A stretch of 64,000 bases of DNA, taken from the NCBI RefSeq assembly GCF_020169335.1, contig NZ_JAIEZN010000001.1:1691426-1755425 (forward strand), read 5' to 3'. Positions 35,930 to 45,450 of the stretch are shown here, in pieces. The first letter of the stretch is position 1. Each line of letters starts with the position of its first letter. Made by a program: the position numbers and the translations under genes. The notes beneath the pieces were generated by a model. The model was not told the DNA's origin. It searched no databases and worked only from the letters and a program-made list of their open reading frames with translations. This stretch comes from Devosia aquimaris (GTDB lineage Bacteria; Pseudomonadota; Alphaproteobacteria; Rhizobiales; Devosiaceae).

Positions 35930-37147
35930 ATGCCCCAGTCCGTCGTTCGCCCCGCAGTCCCCCTGCTTGCGCTCATCATCGCCGGCTGCGTCATCGCCGC
36001 CATCGGCAATGGCATCCGCACCAGCTTTGGTCTGTTCACCCTGCCGCTCAGCGCCGACCTCGGCCTCAGCCGCGAGGGCTGGGGCATGGCCATGGCCATC
36101 CAGAACCTGGCCTGGGGCATAGCCCAGCCCTTCGCCGGCGCCTTTGCCGATCGCGTCGGCACCGGCCGCACCATTGCCCTGGGCGCCGCCGTCTATGCGC
36201 TGGGCCTGCTGCTCATGGTGGTCTCGCCCAATGCCAGCATCATGGCGCTCACCGCCGGCGTCATCACCGGCGTGGGCATTGCCATCTGCTCATTCAGCGT
36301 GGTCATGGCTGCCTTCGGCCGCGCCGTGCCGATGGAAAAGCGCTCATTGATCTTCGGCGTTGCGACCGCCGCCTCGTCCTTCGGCCAGTTTGCCTTCGCA
36401 CCTATCACCCAGGGCTTCATCAATGCCTTCGGCTGGCAATCGGCCCTGATCTACCTGGCCATGGCGCTGCTGCTGATCATTCCGCTCAGCTATGCCCTGC
36501 GCGGCCGCAGCGAAAACACCACCGGCCAGGCCGACCTGCCCTTCATGCAGGCCCTGGCGCGTGCCTGGGGCTATGGCTCCTATCGCCTGCTGGTCATCGG
36601 CTTCTTCGTCTGCGGCTTCCACCTGGCCTTCATCAACGTGCACATGCCGGCCTATCTGGTGCAATGCGGCCTGTCGCCGGAAGTGGGTAGCTGGACCATT
36701 GCGGTCATTGGTCTGTTCAATATTGTCGGCTCGCTGCTCTCTGGCTATCTCGGCGGCCGACTGCCCAAGCAGATCCTGCTGGCGACTATCTATTTCCTGC
36801 GCGCGGTGGCCATTGGGCTGTTCCTGCTCATCCCCGTCAGCGAAGTCACCGCCTATGCCTTCGCAGCCGCCATGGGCCTGCTCTGGCTCTCCACCGTGCC
36901 GCTCACGGCGGGCCTGGTCGCCATGTTTTTTGGCGCCCGCTACATGGGCATGCTCTATGGCGTGGCCTTCTTCAGCCACCAGCTCGGCTCCTTCACCGGC
37001 GTCTGGCTGGGCGGCTTCGTCTATGACCTGACCGGTTCGTACAGCCTGGTCTGGTATCTCGGCATCATGCTGGGCCTGGGCTCGGCGGCGCTGCATCTTC
37101 CGATCAATGAACGGACTGCACCAAACTTCGCGCTCAAGCCGGCCTGA
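35930..37147 (+). CDS. MFS transporter
   Basis: This 405-residue protein has 12 predicted membrane helices in the major facilitator layout. Motif A-like GAFADRVGTGRTIALGA lies after helix 2, and a symmetric GYLGGRLPK lies in the second half. It resembles the oxalate/formate-antiporter-like or nitrate/monocarboxylate MFS clades (helix 1 SFGLFTLPLSADLGLSREGW). Direction and substrate are unknown. It is 125 bp upstream of a second, unrelated MFS gene on the same strand. Confidence 0.85.
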   Translation: MPQSVVRPAVPLLALIIAGCVIAAIGNGIRTSFGLFTLPLSADLGLSREGWGMAMAIQNLAWGIAQPFAGAFADRVGTGRTIALGAAVYALGLLLMVVSPNASIMALTAGVITGVGIAICSFSVVMAAFGRAVPMEKRSLIFGVATAASSFGQFAFAPITQGFINAFGWQSALIYLAMALLLIIPLSYALRGRSENTTGQADLPFMQALARAWGYGSYRLLVIGFFVCGFHLAFINVHMPAYLVQCGLSPEVGSWTIAVIGLFNIVGSLLSGYLGGRLPKQILLATIYFLRAVAIGLFLLIPVSEVTAYAFAAAMGLLWLSTVPLTAGLVAMFFGARYMGMLYGVAFFSHQLGSFTGVWLGGFVYDLTGSYSLVWYLGIMLGLGSAALHLPINERTAPNFALKPA

Positions 37148-37272
37148 TCGACAGGCCGACGCACCATCGTTTTTTGCCGATAAAGACTTGCCAAAGGCGG
37201 ATCATGGGTTCATGTTCCGCTTCGCCTTTCCAGTGCCTGCGCCATTGCCGCGGCCAATACTGAGATTCATTC

Positions 37273-38523
37273 ATGTCTGATCACTTCACGCGAGTTCTCT
37301 CGCGCACAGAATTCATTGCCTTGATGGCCGCCTTGATGGCCCTTAATGCCCTGGCCATCGACGTCATGCTCCCCGCCCTGCCCTACATGGGCGAAGCGCT
37401 TGGCGTGACCAGCGAGAACGAACGCCAGTTTGTCATTTCTGCCTATATGATTGGCATGGGCACGGCCCAGCTGGTCTTTGGCCCGCTCACCGACCGGTTC
37501 GGCCGCCGCGCTCCGCTGCTGGCCGGCATGGGTCTTTATGTGATCGCCGCCTTTGCCGCCATCTTCGCCCCCAGCTTTGCAGCCCTGCTGGTGCTGCGCG
37601 TCATCCAGGGCATGGGCGCTGCCAGCGTGCGCGTGATCGCCACCTCGGCGGTGCGCGACAACTACGCCGGCCGCGAAATGGCCGAGGTCATGTCGCTGAC
37701 CTTCATGGTCTTCATGGCCATCCCCATCATCGCCCCCGGCATCGGCCAGGTGCTGCTGCTCACCGGGCCCTGGCAGGCGATCTTTGTGTTCATGGGCCTG
37801 CTGGCCGGCGCCTTCTGGCTGTGGACCTTCATCCGCCTGCCCGAGAGCCTGCCGCTCGACAAGCGCCGCCCGCTGACCTTCAAGGGCGTGTTTGACGGCT
37901 TCGTCATTGTCTGCACCAATCGGGTGGCCTTCTCCTATGGCCTGGCGGGCACGTTCCTGTTCGGCGCACTGTTCGGCTTCATCAGCTCGAGCCAGCAGAT
38001 CTATGTCGATATCTATGGCCTGGGTGTCTATTTCCCCGTTGCCTTTGCCGCCATGGCTGCGCTGATGGCCGTCTCGTCCTTCACCAACTCGGTGATCGTG
38101 CGCCGCTTCGGCATGCGCCGCCTGTCCCACGGCGCCATGCTGGCCTTTACCGGCGTCAGCGGCATCTGGCTGGCCTTCGCCATGGCCGGCTTCCTGCCGC
38201 TGTGGCTGTTCTTCCCGCTGCTGGCCATCATCATGTTCAGCTTCGGCTGGGCCGCGTCCAACATGAACTCGCTGTCCATGGAGCCCCTGGGTGCCGTGGC
38301 CGGCACCGCTTCGGCGGTGTTCGGCTTCATCCAGACCGTGGGCGGCGCGGTCATCGGCGGCTATATCGGCCAGCTGTTCAACGGCACCACCGTGCCAGCT
38401 GCGGCAGGCTACTTCTTCATGGGCCTGCTCTCGCTGATCTGCATCCTGATCGCCGAGAACGGGCGCCTATTCGGCGTGGGCGAAAAATACGTCCACACCG
38501 AAACCGCACCCGCCGCGCACTAG
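37273..38523 (+). CDS. Bcr/CflA-type multidrug MFS exporter
   Basis: This 416-residue 12-helix drug:H+ antiporter has the DHA1 signature. Helix 1 has [19 protein letters not shown], including the Asp typical of Bcr/CflA. Motif A is [16 protein letters not shown], and motif C-like [17 protein letters not shown] lies in helix 5. Family members export bicyclomycin, chloramphenicol or sulfonamides and sometimes sugars or cysteine. Its stop codon overlaps that of the convergent clpP-like gene (shared CTAG), so the two transcripts must overlap. Confidence 0.87.
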   Translation: MSDHFTRVLSRTEFIALMAALMALNALAIDVMLPALPYMGEALGVTSENERQFVISAYMIGMGTAQLVFGPLTDRFGRRAPLLAGMGLYVIAAFAAIFAPSFAALLVLRVIQGMGAASVRVIATSAVRDNYAGREMAEVMSLTFMVFMAIPIIAPGIGQVLLLTGPWQAIFVFMGLLAGAFWLWTFIRLPESLPLDKRRPLTFKGVFDGFVIVCTNRVAFSYGLAGTFLFGALFGFISSSQQIYVDIYGLGVYFPVAFAAMAALMAVSSFTNSVIVRRFGMRRLSHGAMLAFTGVSGIWLAFAMAGFLPLWLFFPLLAIIMFSFGWAASNMNSLSMEPLGAVAGTASAVFGFIQTVGGAVIGGYIGQLFNGTTVPAAAGYFFMGLLSLICILIAENGRLFGVGEKYVHTETAPAAH

Positions 38524-39149
38524 TCGGAGTCGGGGCGCCCCAGCGCCTCGATTTCTCCCCGGTCGTGGTACACATGATCGACCAGGCCCCAGGCGCGGGC
38601 CTGTTCGGGCGTCATGAAATTGTCCCGCTCGAGCGCCGCCTCCACTTCGTCATAGCTGCGCCCGCAGTGCTTGGAATAGAGCGTGTGCATGCGGCGCTTC
38701 AGCCGCTCGCTCTCCTGGGCGTGGATCATGATGTCGGTGACCTTGCCCTGATAGCCACCGCTTGGCTGGTGTAGCATGATCGAGGCATTGGGCAGGCATA
38801 CCCGGCGCCCGGGCGCCCCGGCCATCAGCAGGAATGACCCCGCCGACATGGCCATGCCCATGCACAGCGTACCCACCGGCGCCTTGATGAACTGCATGGT
38901 GTCGTACATCGCCAGCGCCGCCGTCACCACGCCACCGGGCGAGTTGATGTAGAGGAAGATCTCCCTGCTGGGGTTCTCTGCCTCAAGGAAAAGCAGCTGG
39001 GCGCAGACCAGCGCGGCCATATTGTCCTCGATCTCTCCGTTCACGAAAATGATCCGCTCGCGCAGCAGCCGCGAATAGATATCGAAGGAGCGCTCCCCGC
39101 GGCTCGACTGTTCCACCACCATAGGGACGAGTTGCATCATGTCGCGCAT
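38520..39149 (-). CDS. ClpP-family proteolytic subunit (paralogue)
   Basis: This 209-residue serine protease keeps the full ClpP triad: S102 in [10 protein letters not shown]127 in MLHQPSGG and D176 in ERDNFMT. The N-terminus [29 protein letters not shown] is typical and lacks a long propeptide. The oxyanion-side segment MGMAMSAGS differs from the usual GQAASMGA/S, so it looks like a second ClpP rather than the main one. No clpX, clpA or tig is adjacent. I chose the ATG at 39149, preceded by GGAGG, over 39170. It shares overlapping stop codons with the MFS gene. Confidence 0.88.
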   Translation of the reverse strand: MRDMMQLVPMVVEQSSRGERSFDIYSRLLRERIIFVNGEIEDNMAALVCAQLLFLEAENPSREIFLYINSPGGVVTAALAMYDTMQFIKAPVGTLCMGMAMSAGSFLLMAGAPGRRVCLPNASIMLHQPSGGYQGKVTDIMIHAQESERLKRRMHTLYSKHCGRSYDEVEAALERDNFMTPEQARAWGLVDHVYHDRGEIEALGRPDSD

Positions 39150-39186
39150 CGGCGAACCTCCGTTAAGCATTGAAGTGATTCAGGTT

Positions 39187-39525
39187 TTAGGCGGCCAGCA
39201 TCAGCGCCGGCGTGCCATTGCTATTGGCCGCCACCGGCAGCGCCATGGGCGCATGCGTCAGGCGAAACCAGGTGCCGCCATCGCCGGTCGGCGTCAGCTC
39301 GAAGGTGACAAGGCTCTCCTCGGCCCCCACCACCGCTCCGGCGCCGCTCTCGCGCCAGCGATAGGTGAGGCTCCGGTTCTCCTCTGCTGTCACCACCGAC
39401 AGGTCCAGCCCCTCGGCGGGCCGCAACCAGCGCTTGAGATATTCGGGGATGGTCAGGGCCCGCCACACCTTCTCGGGCGGCGCCTTGAGCGCACATTCAA
39501 ACACCAGCGCATCGGTCGGCATCAT
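39187..39525 (-). CDS. SRPBCC/AHSA1 domain protein
   Basis: This 112-residue START-like (AHSA1) domain protein has the typical opening ALVFECALKAPPEKVWRALTIPEYLKRWLRP, a middle L.YRW strand and a TGDGGTWFRLTHA end. Such domains bind hydrophobic ligands. Its start overlaps the stop of the ArsR gene (ATGA), the standard ArsR-SRPBCC pair in which the regulator controls the ligand-binding protein. The C-terminus is slightly short, lacking the usual final helix of the family, which normally reaches 140-160 residues. Confidence 0.83.
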   Translation of the reverse strand: MMPTDALVFECALKAPPEKVWRALTIPEYLKRWLRPAEGLDLSVVTAEENRSLTYRWRESGAGAVVGAEESLVTFELTPTGDGGTWFRLTHAPMALPVAANSNGTPALMLAA

Positions 39526-39836
39526 TGGTCCATCTCCCGCAGCAGATCCCTGAGATTGTCGATACGCGACGGCCAGAAAGCTTCGTATTTGGCCAGCCAC
39601 TGGTGCAGCGGCGCCAGGCCCTCGGGCGCCACGCGATAATGCGCATAGCGCCCCTCGCGCCGCTCGCTGATCAGCCCCGCCCCGCGCAGCACCGCCAGAT
39701 GCTGGCTCATCGCCGGCTGGCTGATGGCAAAGCCATCGCGCAGTTCGGTCGCGGTCATTTCCGCCGCCGCCAGCTTTTCGAGCACGGCACGACGCGTCGG
39801 ATCGGCCAACACCTTGAAGATATCTGTCTCGCTCAT
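39522..39836 (-). CDS. ArsR family transcriptional regulator
   Basis: This 104-residue winged-helix protein has the ArsR core: IFKVLADPTRRAVLEKLAAAEMTATEL, the recognition helix AISQPAMSQHLAVLRGAGL and wing RREGRYAHYRV. The metal-sensing cysteine box (ELCVCDL) is absent, as usual for the SRPBCC-linked subgroup. It probably represses its own operon. I chose the start at 39836 (MSETDIFKVL) over 39872, which would add an unlikely Cys-rich leader. It is divergent from the class V aminotransferase. Confidence 0.88.
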   Translation of the reverse strand: MSETDIFKVLADPTRRAVLEKLAAAEMTATELRDGFAISQPAMSQHLAVLRGAGLISERREGRYAHYRVAPEGLAPLHQWLAKYEAFWPSRIDNLRDLLREMDQ

Positions 39837-40027
39837 GGCATCACATAAGCATAGACTTATGAGTCGTGGCAACGGGCTTTTTCTCGGGCCATTGTCTCGG
39901 GCCTTTGTCTTGGCCCGCCGACCCCATCAATTTCGCTGATGGCACCCATTCACCCAAGTGTCTTGATCCCCGGCCCCGAGTCCCATCAGATGGCATGAGC
40001 CCTTCCCGCTCCATATCGAGCCCGACC

Positions 40028-41227
40028 ATGTCCATCACCACCGGCCGCCCCTACCTCGCCATTCCGGGGCCGTCCGTCTCACCCGAGCGCGTGCTGTCCG
40101 CCATGCATCGCAGCGCCCCCAACATCTATGAGGGCGAAATCGTCGAGCTGACGCGCGCCATGATTCCCGATCTCAAGCGCGTCGCCCAGACCAGCCAGCA
40201 TGTGGCCATCTACATCGCCAATGGCCATGGCGCCTGGGAGGCGGCCAATTGCAACATGTTCTCGCGCGGCGACAAGGCGCTGCTGGCCGCCACCGGACGC
40301 TTCGGCCATGGCTGGGCCGAGTCGCTCACACGCATGGGCGTGGACGTGCAGATCATCGATTTCGGCAAGTCACGCCCCGCCGATCCGCAGGCCATTGCCG
40401 ATGCCCTGGCCGCCGACACGGCCCATGCCATCAAGGCCGTGCTGGTCACCCATGTCGACACCGCCTCCAGCGCCCGCAATGACCTCGCGGCCATTCGCGC
40501 CGCCATCGACAGCACCGGCCACCCGGCTCTGCTCGCCGTCGACGCCATCGCCTCACTAGGCTGCGATGAGCTGCGCATGGATGCCTGGGGTATCGACGTG
40601 CTGGTCGGCGCCAGCCAGAAGGGGCTGATGCTGCCGCCCGGCCTGGGCTTTATCTGGTTTTCCGACAAGGCGCTGGAGCGCTCGCAGACCGCCGATCTCG
40701 TCACCCCCTATTGGGACTGGAAGCCGCGCGGCCTGGGCACCGAGTTCTGGCAGTTCTTCGGCGGGACCGCACCGACGCACCACCTCTATGGCCTGCGCGA
40801 AGCCCTCACCATGATTCTGGATGAAGAGGGCCTCGAGCGGACCTGGGCCCGCCATCAGCGCCTCGCCCGTTCCGTCTGGGCCGCCTTTGACGCCTGGGGC
40901 CAGGGCAGCGCCATTGCGCTCAATGTCGCCGATGCGGAGTCACGCGGCTGGTCGGTCACCGCCGCCACCATTCCCAATGGCGGCGCCGGCGCCCTGCGCC
41001 GCTGGCTCGAAGCCGAGGCCGGCGTGACCCTGGGCATTGGCCTGGGCATGGCTGCCCCCAGCGAGCCCGCCTATCAGGATTTCCTGCGCGTCGGCCACAT
41101 GGGCCACGTCAACGCCCACATGACGCTGGGCGTGCTGGCCAGCATGGAAGCCGGCCTGCAGGCGCTGGGCATTCCCCATGGCCCCGGTGCGGTCGAAGCG
41201 GCAGCTGGAGCCTTCGCCCAGCCCTGA
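40028..41227 (+). CDS. Class V aminotransferase, serine--glyoxylate/alanine--glyoxylate type
   Basis: This 399-residue PLP enzyme has the AGT/SGA pattern: IPGPSVSPERVLSAMHR at the N-terminus, GHGAWEAANCNMFSRGDKAL, LLAVDAIASLGCDELRMDAWGIDVLVGASQKGLMLPPGL with the PLP lysine in SQKG, and a C-terminal RVGHMGHVN. It should transfer amino groups between serine/alanine and glyoxylate or pyruvate; the preferred pair is not readable. I chose the start at 40028; the 54-residue upstream in-frame extension has non-homologous, Pro/Ser-rich sequence. The inositol-phosphatase-like gene is convergent 6 bp away. Confidence 0.9.
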   Translation: MSITTGRPYLAIPGPSVSPERVLSAMHRSAPNIYEGEIVELTRAMIPDLKRVAQTSQHVAIYIANGHGAWEAANCNMFSRGDKALLAATGRFGHGWAESLTRMGVDVQIIDFGKSRPADPQAIADALAADTAHAIKAVLVTHVDTASSARNDLAAIRAAIDSTGHPALLAVDAIASLGCDELRMDAWGIDVLVGASQKGLMLPPGLGFIWFSDKALERSQTADLVTPYWDWKPRGLGTEFWQFFGGTAPTHHLYGLREALTMILDEEGLERTWARHQRLARSVWAAFDAWGQGSAIALNVADAESRGWSVTAATIPNGGAGALRRWLEAEAGVTLGIGLGMAAPSEPAYQDFLRVGHMGHVNAHMTLGVLASMEAGLQALGIPHGPGAVEAAAGAFAQP

Positions 41228-41233
41228 CGCCCG

Positions 41234-42052
41234 TCAGAACGTAAACACCTGCCGCCGCAGTTCGTCCCAGGCGTCCTTGTCCACGGCAACCAGCAGGCCG
41301 CCATCGACATGGCTGGGCCGATAGGGCTGTCCATCGAGCCGGGCAGCGTAGGCATTGGCCTCCTGGCTCATCAGCGCGCCACCCAGATGGTCCCAGGGCA
41401 TCAGCTTGTTCCAGCAGCCGAATTGGGCGTGGCCGGACACCAGCGTGCGATATTCGTGGCCCGCGCAGCGGAAATTGGACACCACGCGCACCTTGGCCAG
41501 ATTGCTCAGCACCTCGGCGCGCCGGTCGGCCGGCAGATAGGACACGGAGACACAGCCCACCATCTCCGCCAACGGCAGCGGCGCGGCCACCTGCATGCGC
41601 ACGGCCTCGCCATTGGGGCGGCGCAGCCAGGCGCCCGCGCCCTTTTCGGCCATCATCCAGTCGTCGCCCATCGGGTCGTAGATAATGCCGGCAATCGTCT
41701 CGCCCTTGGAGACCACGGCGGCCATGGTGGCAAACAGCGGCAGCCCGGCGGCGTAATTGGCCGTGCCGTCGATAGGGTCGACCACCACGGCGAAATCGGC
41801 ATCGGCCAGCCGGCCCAGCAGCGCCGGATCGGCAGCCACAGATTCCTCACCCACGAACAGGGCATCGGGCATCACCTGCGCCAGGCGCGCCTTGATCGCC
41901 TCTTCGGTGGCCACATCGGCCTCGGTCACCAGATCGATGGCTTCGGTCTTGGTATGCACCATGCTGGCATCGAGCCGGCGAAAGCGCGGCAGGGCCTCGG
42001 CCCGGGCGGCGTCGCGCAGGATGCCCGCCAGTTCCATCACGTCAAAATTCAA
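41234..42052 (-). CDS. Inositol monophosphatase/3'-phosphoadenosine phosphatase family protein
   Basis: This 272-residue Mg-dependent phosphatase has VGEES (metal glutamate), [14 protein letters not shown] (the DPIDGT signature) and a C-terminal [10 protein letters not shown] segment. Substrates in the family include inositol phosphate, histidinol phosphate and PAP. The likely start is TTG at 42052, whose last bases overlap the ttcA stop (TTGA); the ATG five codons later is an alternative. The pairing with ttcA suggests cotranscription, not necessarily shared function. Confidence 0.88.
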   Translation of the reverse strand: MNFDVMELAGILRDAARAEALPRFRRLDASMVHTKTEAIDLVTEADVATEEAIKARLAQVMPDALFVGEESVAADPALLGRLADADFAVVVDPIDGTANYAAGLPLFATMAAVVSKGETIAGIIYDPMGDDWMMAEKGAGAWLRRPNGEAVRMQVAAPLPLAEMVGCVSVSYLPADRRAEVLSNLAKVRVVSNFRCAGHEYRTLVSGHAQFGCWNKLMPWDHLGGALMSQEANAYAARLDGQPYRPSHVDGGLLVAVDKDAWDELRRQVFTF

Positions 42053-42918
42053 CTCTGCGTCCTCTTCTCGAACAGGGCATTGAAGTCAAACAGCCGGCTG
42101 TCGAGCATATGGCTGGGATTGATGTTCCCTAGCGCACGGATCATGACGTCCTTGCGACCGGGCATGCGTTTCTCGATATCGCTGAGCATGGCCTTCATGG
42201 CATTGCGCTCAAGCCCATCCTGCGACCCGCACAGGTCACAGGGAATGATCGGAAACGCCATGGCATCCGAGAAGCGTTGCAAATCCTCTTCGCCGCAATA
42301 GATCAGCGGGCGCAGCACCTCGATGTCGCCCTCGTCGTTGAGCAGACGCGGCGGCATGGCCGCCAGCTTGCCGCCGTGAAACAGGTTCATGAAGAAAGTT
42401 TCGAGGCTATCGTCGCGGTGATGGCCCAGCACCAGCGCGGTGCAGCCCTCCTCCCGCGCGATGCGGTAGAGATTGCCGCGCCGCAGCCGGCTGCACAGCG
42501 AGCAATAGGTTGCCCCGGCCGGCAGCTTGTCGGTGACGATGGAATAGGTGTCCTGATATTCGATGCGATGGGCAATCCCCAGGCCCGACAGGAATTCGGG
42601 CAGGATATGCTTGGGGAAATTGGGCTGGCCCTGGTCGAGATTGCAGGCCACCAGCTCCACCGGCAGCATGCCGCGCCATTTGAGGTCGAGCAGCAGCGCC
42701 AGCATGGAATAGCTGTCCTTGCCGCCGCTCAGCGCCACCAGCCATTTCTCGCCCGGCCGCACCATGCCGAACTTGTCCAGCGCCTCGCGCGTCAGCCGGA
42801 TCAGCCGCTTGCGCAGCTTGTTGAACTCGCCCGAACGCGGCGCCTGCGCATAAATGGGGGGACCGCCGGCCTCGGTCTCGTCAGCGCTGCTGGCCGCGCT
42901 TTCCATTACCTCGCTCAT
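42049..42918 (-). CDS. ttcA: tRNA 2-thiocytidine(32) synthetase
   Basis: This 289-residue PP-loop ATPase of the TtcA family has [12 protein letters not shown] (ATP pyrophosphatase loop). It also has two CxxC motifs for the [4Fe-4S] cluster: CSLC in [13 protein letters not shown], and CDLC in [10 protein letters not shown]. It thiolates C32 in several tRNAs. The C-terminal half has [17 protein letters not shown] and NINPSHMLD. The start is uncertain: GTG at 42930 sits too close to AAGGA, and ATG at 42918 rather far. It is cotranscribed with the phosphatase gene and divergent from the BacA-like gene. Confidence 0.94.
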   Translation of the reverse strand: MSEVMESAASSADETEAGGPPIYAQAPRSGEFNKLRKRLIRLTREALDKFGMVRPGEKWLVALSGGKDSYSMLALLLDLKWRGMLPVELVACNLDQGQPNFPKHILPEFLSGLGIAHRIEYQDTYSIVTDKLPAGATYCSLCSRLRRGNLYRIAREEGCTALVLGHHRDDSLETFFMNLFHGGKLAAMPPRLLNDEGDIEVLRPLIYCGEEDLQRFSDAMAFPIIPCDLCGSQDGLERNAMKAMLSDIEKRMPGRKDVMIRALGNINPSHMLDSRLFDFNALFEKRTQS

Positions 42919-43082
42919 GGCGAAACTCACTTTCCTTCAGTCCCGTTGCTGATAGCGCCCCAGCGTCCCCAGGGGAAGGGCAAGCGCGGACGCCCAACCT
43001 TACGAAAGATTAAGTTCTTCAACTTGCTTTAGTCCAAATACGACAGCTAGATGAAGCCCTTCCCTCGGCACCCAGGAGTCGC

Positions 43083-44483
43083 GTGGTGTTTCGTTCCTTT
43101 TTCCCCGTTCCCAAGATCTTCTTTGGTTCCGCCGTCGTCTGGATGCTGCTGACCACGCTGCTCTATCAGCTCGCCGGCGATCCGGTTCGCTCGGTCATCA
43201 GCATTGACCGGTTCCTGGCACCCGCCATCTGCGCACCTGCCGAAGTCCCAGCCGACCAGGCCACTGTTGCCGACGATGCATTACCGGCCCCAACCGCCGG
43301 GGCGGCGACCACCAACCCCAATGCCCCGGCCAGCACCGAGAGTGCCGCGCCGACCGCGGCAGCCACCACAGCGGTGGCCAACTGCGTCGTTGAGGACACC
43401 AACTTCCTCAACGGCGGCCGCATCTGGGAGTATTGGTACATCTTCCTGTCCACTGTCGTCTTCTGCGCCTTCTGGTACTTCTACAAGCGCAACGAATGGT
43501 ACTGGTGGTCGGTCGTTGGCAGCGCAGCGCTCTATCTGGCCACCTATAGCCAGGTGCAGCTCAGCGCCTTCATCAATGACTGGCAGGGCAATTTCTTCGA
43601 CGTTCTCCAGCGCGCCCTCGGCGAGCCCGGTTCGGTTTCGCCGGCCGAATTCTACCCCTATGTGGTCACGCTCTTCGCCGTCCTGCTGCCCAACATCATC
43701 TTCCTTGTGCTGCTGGCCTTCTTCAATTCCCACTACGTCTTCCGCTGGCGCAAGGCGATGACGTCCTACTACATGCAGTCTTGGCAGGCAGTCCGCAGCA
43801 CCGAAGGCGCTGCCCAGCGTGTTCAGGAAGACACCATGCGCTTTGCCTCCATCGTGGAAGATCTGGGCACCAGTTTCCTCGATTCCCTGCTGACCCTGGT
43901 GGTGTTCCTCCCCATCTTGTGGGGCCTTTCGACCCACATCACCGAGCTGCCCTTCTTCGGCGCCATCCCGGGCAGCCTGGTCTGGATCGCTCTGGTTGTT
44001 GCCGCCTTCGGCACCGCCCTGCTCTGGATTGTCGGCATCCGCCTGCCCGGCCTCAACTTCGAAAACCAGAAGGTTGAAGCCGCGCTGCGCAAGGAGCTGG
44101 TCTATGGCGAGGACGACCCCGAGCGTGCCAGCCCGGCCAGCTTCCGCGAGCTCTTCGCCAATGTGCAGAAGAACTATTACCGGCTCTACTTCCACTACAC
44201 CTACTTCAACCTGGCGCGGTATGCCTATCTCCAGGTCGCCGGCTATGTGCCCCTGTTGACGCTGTCGCCCTCGATCCTGGCCGGCACCATCACCTTGGGC
44301 ATCTACCAGCAGGTGCAGCAGGCCTTCGGCCAGGTGGCGAGCTCGTTCCAGTTCTTCGCTCGCGCCTGGACCACCATTGTCGAGCTGCAGTCCATCTACC
44401 TGCGCCTGCACCGCTTCGAGGCCTTCATTCCCCGCGATCAGGAGCCGATCAAGGAGAGCCTGAGCGGCGCCGCGTCGGTCTAG
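43083..44483 (+). CDS. SbmA/BacA-like peptide transporter with enlarged loop
   Basis: This 466-residue inner-membrane protein matches SbmA/BacA: FISFF-type N-terminus (FRSFFPVPKIFFGSAVVW), SQVQLSAFINDWQGNFFDVLQRAL, RWRKAMTSYYM, and IFGIR-like WIVGIRLPGLNFENQKVEAALRKELVYGEDD. Family members import proline-rich peptides, microcins and bleomycin, and in rhizobia support survival in the host. It is about 60 residues longer than E. coli SbmA. The extra length is an Ala/Pro/Thr/Asn-rich extracytoplasmic insert between helices 1 and 2 (about 51-101), bounded by C50 and C101. GTG start after AGGAG. No ABC domain is encoded nearby. Confidence 0.88.
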   Translation: MVFRSFFPVPKIFFGSAVVWMLLTTLLYQLAGDPVRSVISIDRFLAPAICAPAEVPADQATVADDALPAPTAGAATTNPNAPASTESAAPTAAATTAVANCVVEDTNFLNGGRIWEYWYIFLSTVVFCAFWYFYKRNEWYWWSVVGSAALYLATYSQVQLSAFINDWQGNFFDVLQRALGEPGSVSPAEFYPYVVTLFAVLLPNIIFLVLLAFFNSHYVFRWRKAMTSYYMQSWQAVRSTEGAAQRVQEDTMRFASIVEDLGTSFLDSLLTLVVFLPILWGLSTHITELPFFGAIPGSLVWIALVVAAFGTALLWIVGIRLPGLNFENQKVEAALRKELVYGEDDPERASPASFRELFANVQKNYYRLYFHYTYFNLARYAYLQVAGYVPLLTLSPSILAGTITLGIYQQVQQAFGQVASSFQFFARAWTTIVELQSIYLRLHRFEAFIPRDQEPIKESLSGAASV

Positions 44484-44500
44484 TCCGGCACACCACTCCA

Positions 44501-44526
44501 TTTGGCGCTGCGATGGCCGCGCCAAA
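44501..44526 (+). terminator. Hairpin after the BacA-like gene
   Basis: A 7-bp perfect stem (TTTGGCG / CGCCAAA) with a 12-nt loop lies 18 bp past the stop. No T-run follows, so termination is only possible. Confidence 0.4.
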
Positions 44527-44626
44527 CGACCTCGGCGCACGTCCTGCCTGTTTTCAGGCCAGGGCAGTGCCCGCGACGACCCAATCTGCGCGGCGGCACA
44601 TTCAACGAACCCGTCACAGCAAAGCA

Positions 44627-44654
44627 AAAGGGCCGCTCCGAAGAGCGGCCCTTT
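44627..44654. terminator. Bidirectional terminator between BacA-like gene and rpsD
   Basis: A perfect 12-bp stem AAAGGGCCGCTC / GAGCGGCCCTTT with loop CGAA, A-rich on one side and T-rich on the other. It lies 23 bp beyond the rpsD stop. Confidence 0.85.
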
Positions 44655-44676
44655 CCAATTCTGAAATTCGTTTCGC

Positions 44677-45294
44677 TTAGCGCGAGTAGAATTCGACGAC
44701 CAGGTTCGGTTCCATCTGGACCGGGTACGGCACGTCCGACAGGCCCGGGACGCGGGCGAAGACGGCGGTCATCTTGTTGTGGTCGACTTCCACATAGTCC
44801 GGCACATCGCGCTCGGCCAGCTGGGTGGCTTCCAGCAGCACGGTCAGCTGCTTGGAGCGCTCGCGCACTTCGATCTTGTCGCCAACCTTGACCTGGTAGG
44901 ACGGGATGTTGACACGCTTACCATTGACCAGGATGTGGCCGTGGCTGACGAACTGGCGGGCAGCGAACACGGTCGGCACGAACTTTGCGCGGTAGACCAC
45001 GGCGTCCAGACGGCTCTCGAGCAGGCCGATCAGGTTCTCGCCGGTGTCGCCCTTGACGCGGGCAGCTTCGGTGTAGAGGCGCTTGAACGCCTTTTCAGTG
45101 ACCGAGCCGTAGTAGCCCTTGAGCTTTTGCTTGGCGCGCAGCTGCAGACCGTAGTCCGAGAGCTTGCCCTTGCGGCGCTGGCCATGCTGGCCGGGGCCAT
45201 AGGCACGGGCGTTGAGCGGGGACTTCGGACGGCCCCAGATGTTTTCGCCAAGACGGCGATCGATCTTGTACTTGACTGAATGACGCTTCGACAT
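44677..45294 (-). CDS. rpsD: 30S ribosomal protein S4
   Basis: This 205-residue S4 binds 16S rRNA early in 30S assembly and acts in translational fidelity. The S4 RNA-binding domain (about 95-155) has [38 protein letters not shown]. The N-terminal [14 protein letters not shown] and a C-terminal VVEFYSR are standard. It is the zinc-free type (no N-terminal cysteines). The start at 45294 has AGAAGGATA upstream; the longer in-frame ORF is not plausible. As usual in alphaproteobacteria it is monocistronic, with its own promoter and terminator. Confidence 0.97.
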   Translation of the reverse strand: MSKRHSVKYKIDRRLGENIWGRPKSPLNARAYGPGQHGQRRKGKLSDYGLQLRAKQKLKGYYGSVTEKAFKRLYTEAARVKGDTGENLIGLLESRLDAVVYRAKFVPTVFAARQFVSHGHILVNGKRVNIPSYQVKVGDKIEVRERSKQLTVLLEATQLAERDVPDYVEVDHNKMTAVFARVPGLSDVPYPVQMEPNLVVEFYSR

Positions 45295-45421
45295 CGCGTA
45301 TCCTTCTAACAGGTGAATGGATCGCGCCCTCCTCTGCCATCCCGAGGGATGACCGACAGACCCCAATAATTCAGGAGATCCCGGGTGCGCCTACGGGCCA
45401 ATGGCCCCAATAGGTGGGCGG

Positions 45422-45450
45422 GTGATAGGCAATTGCGACGGTTTCGTCAA
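45422..45450 (-). promoter_or_regulatory. Predicted sigma-70 promoter of rpsD
   Basis: Read on the minus strand: TTGACG (-35), a 17-nt spacer, then TATCAC (-10). It lies about 130 bp upstream of rpsD. The -35 includes the TGA stop of the upstream MFS gene. Confidence 0.5.

Noticed and set aside
37141-37175. Terminator after the first MFS gene (GGCCTG / CAGGCC)
   Set aside because: The six-base stem overlaps the stop codon and the T-run is more than ten bases away, so it does not fit an intrinsic terminator.
44541-44566. Second terminator hairpin after the BacA-like gene (CCTGCCTG...CAGGCCAGG)
   Set aside because: Arms pair only with a bulge and no T-run follows; too weak to annotate separately.
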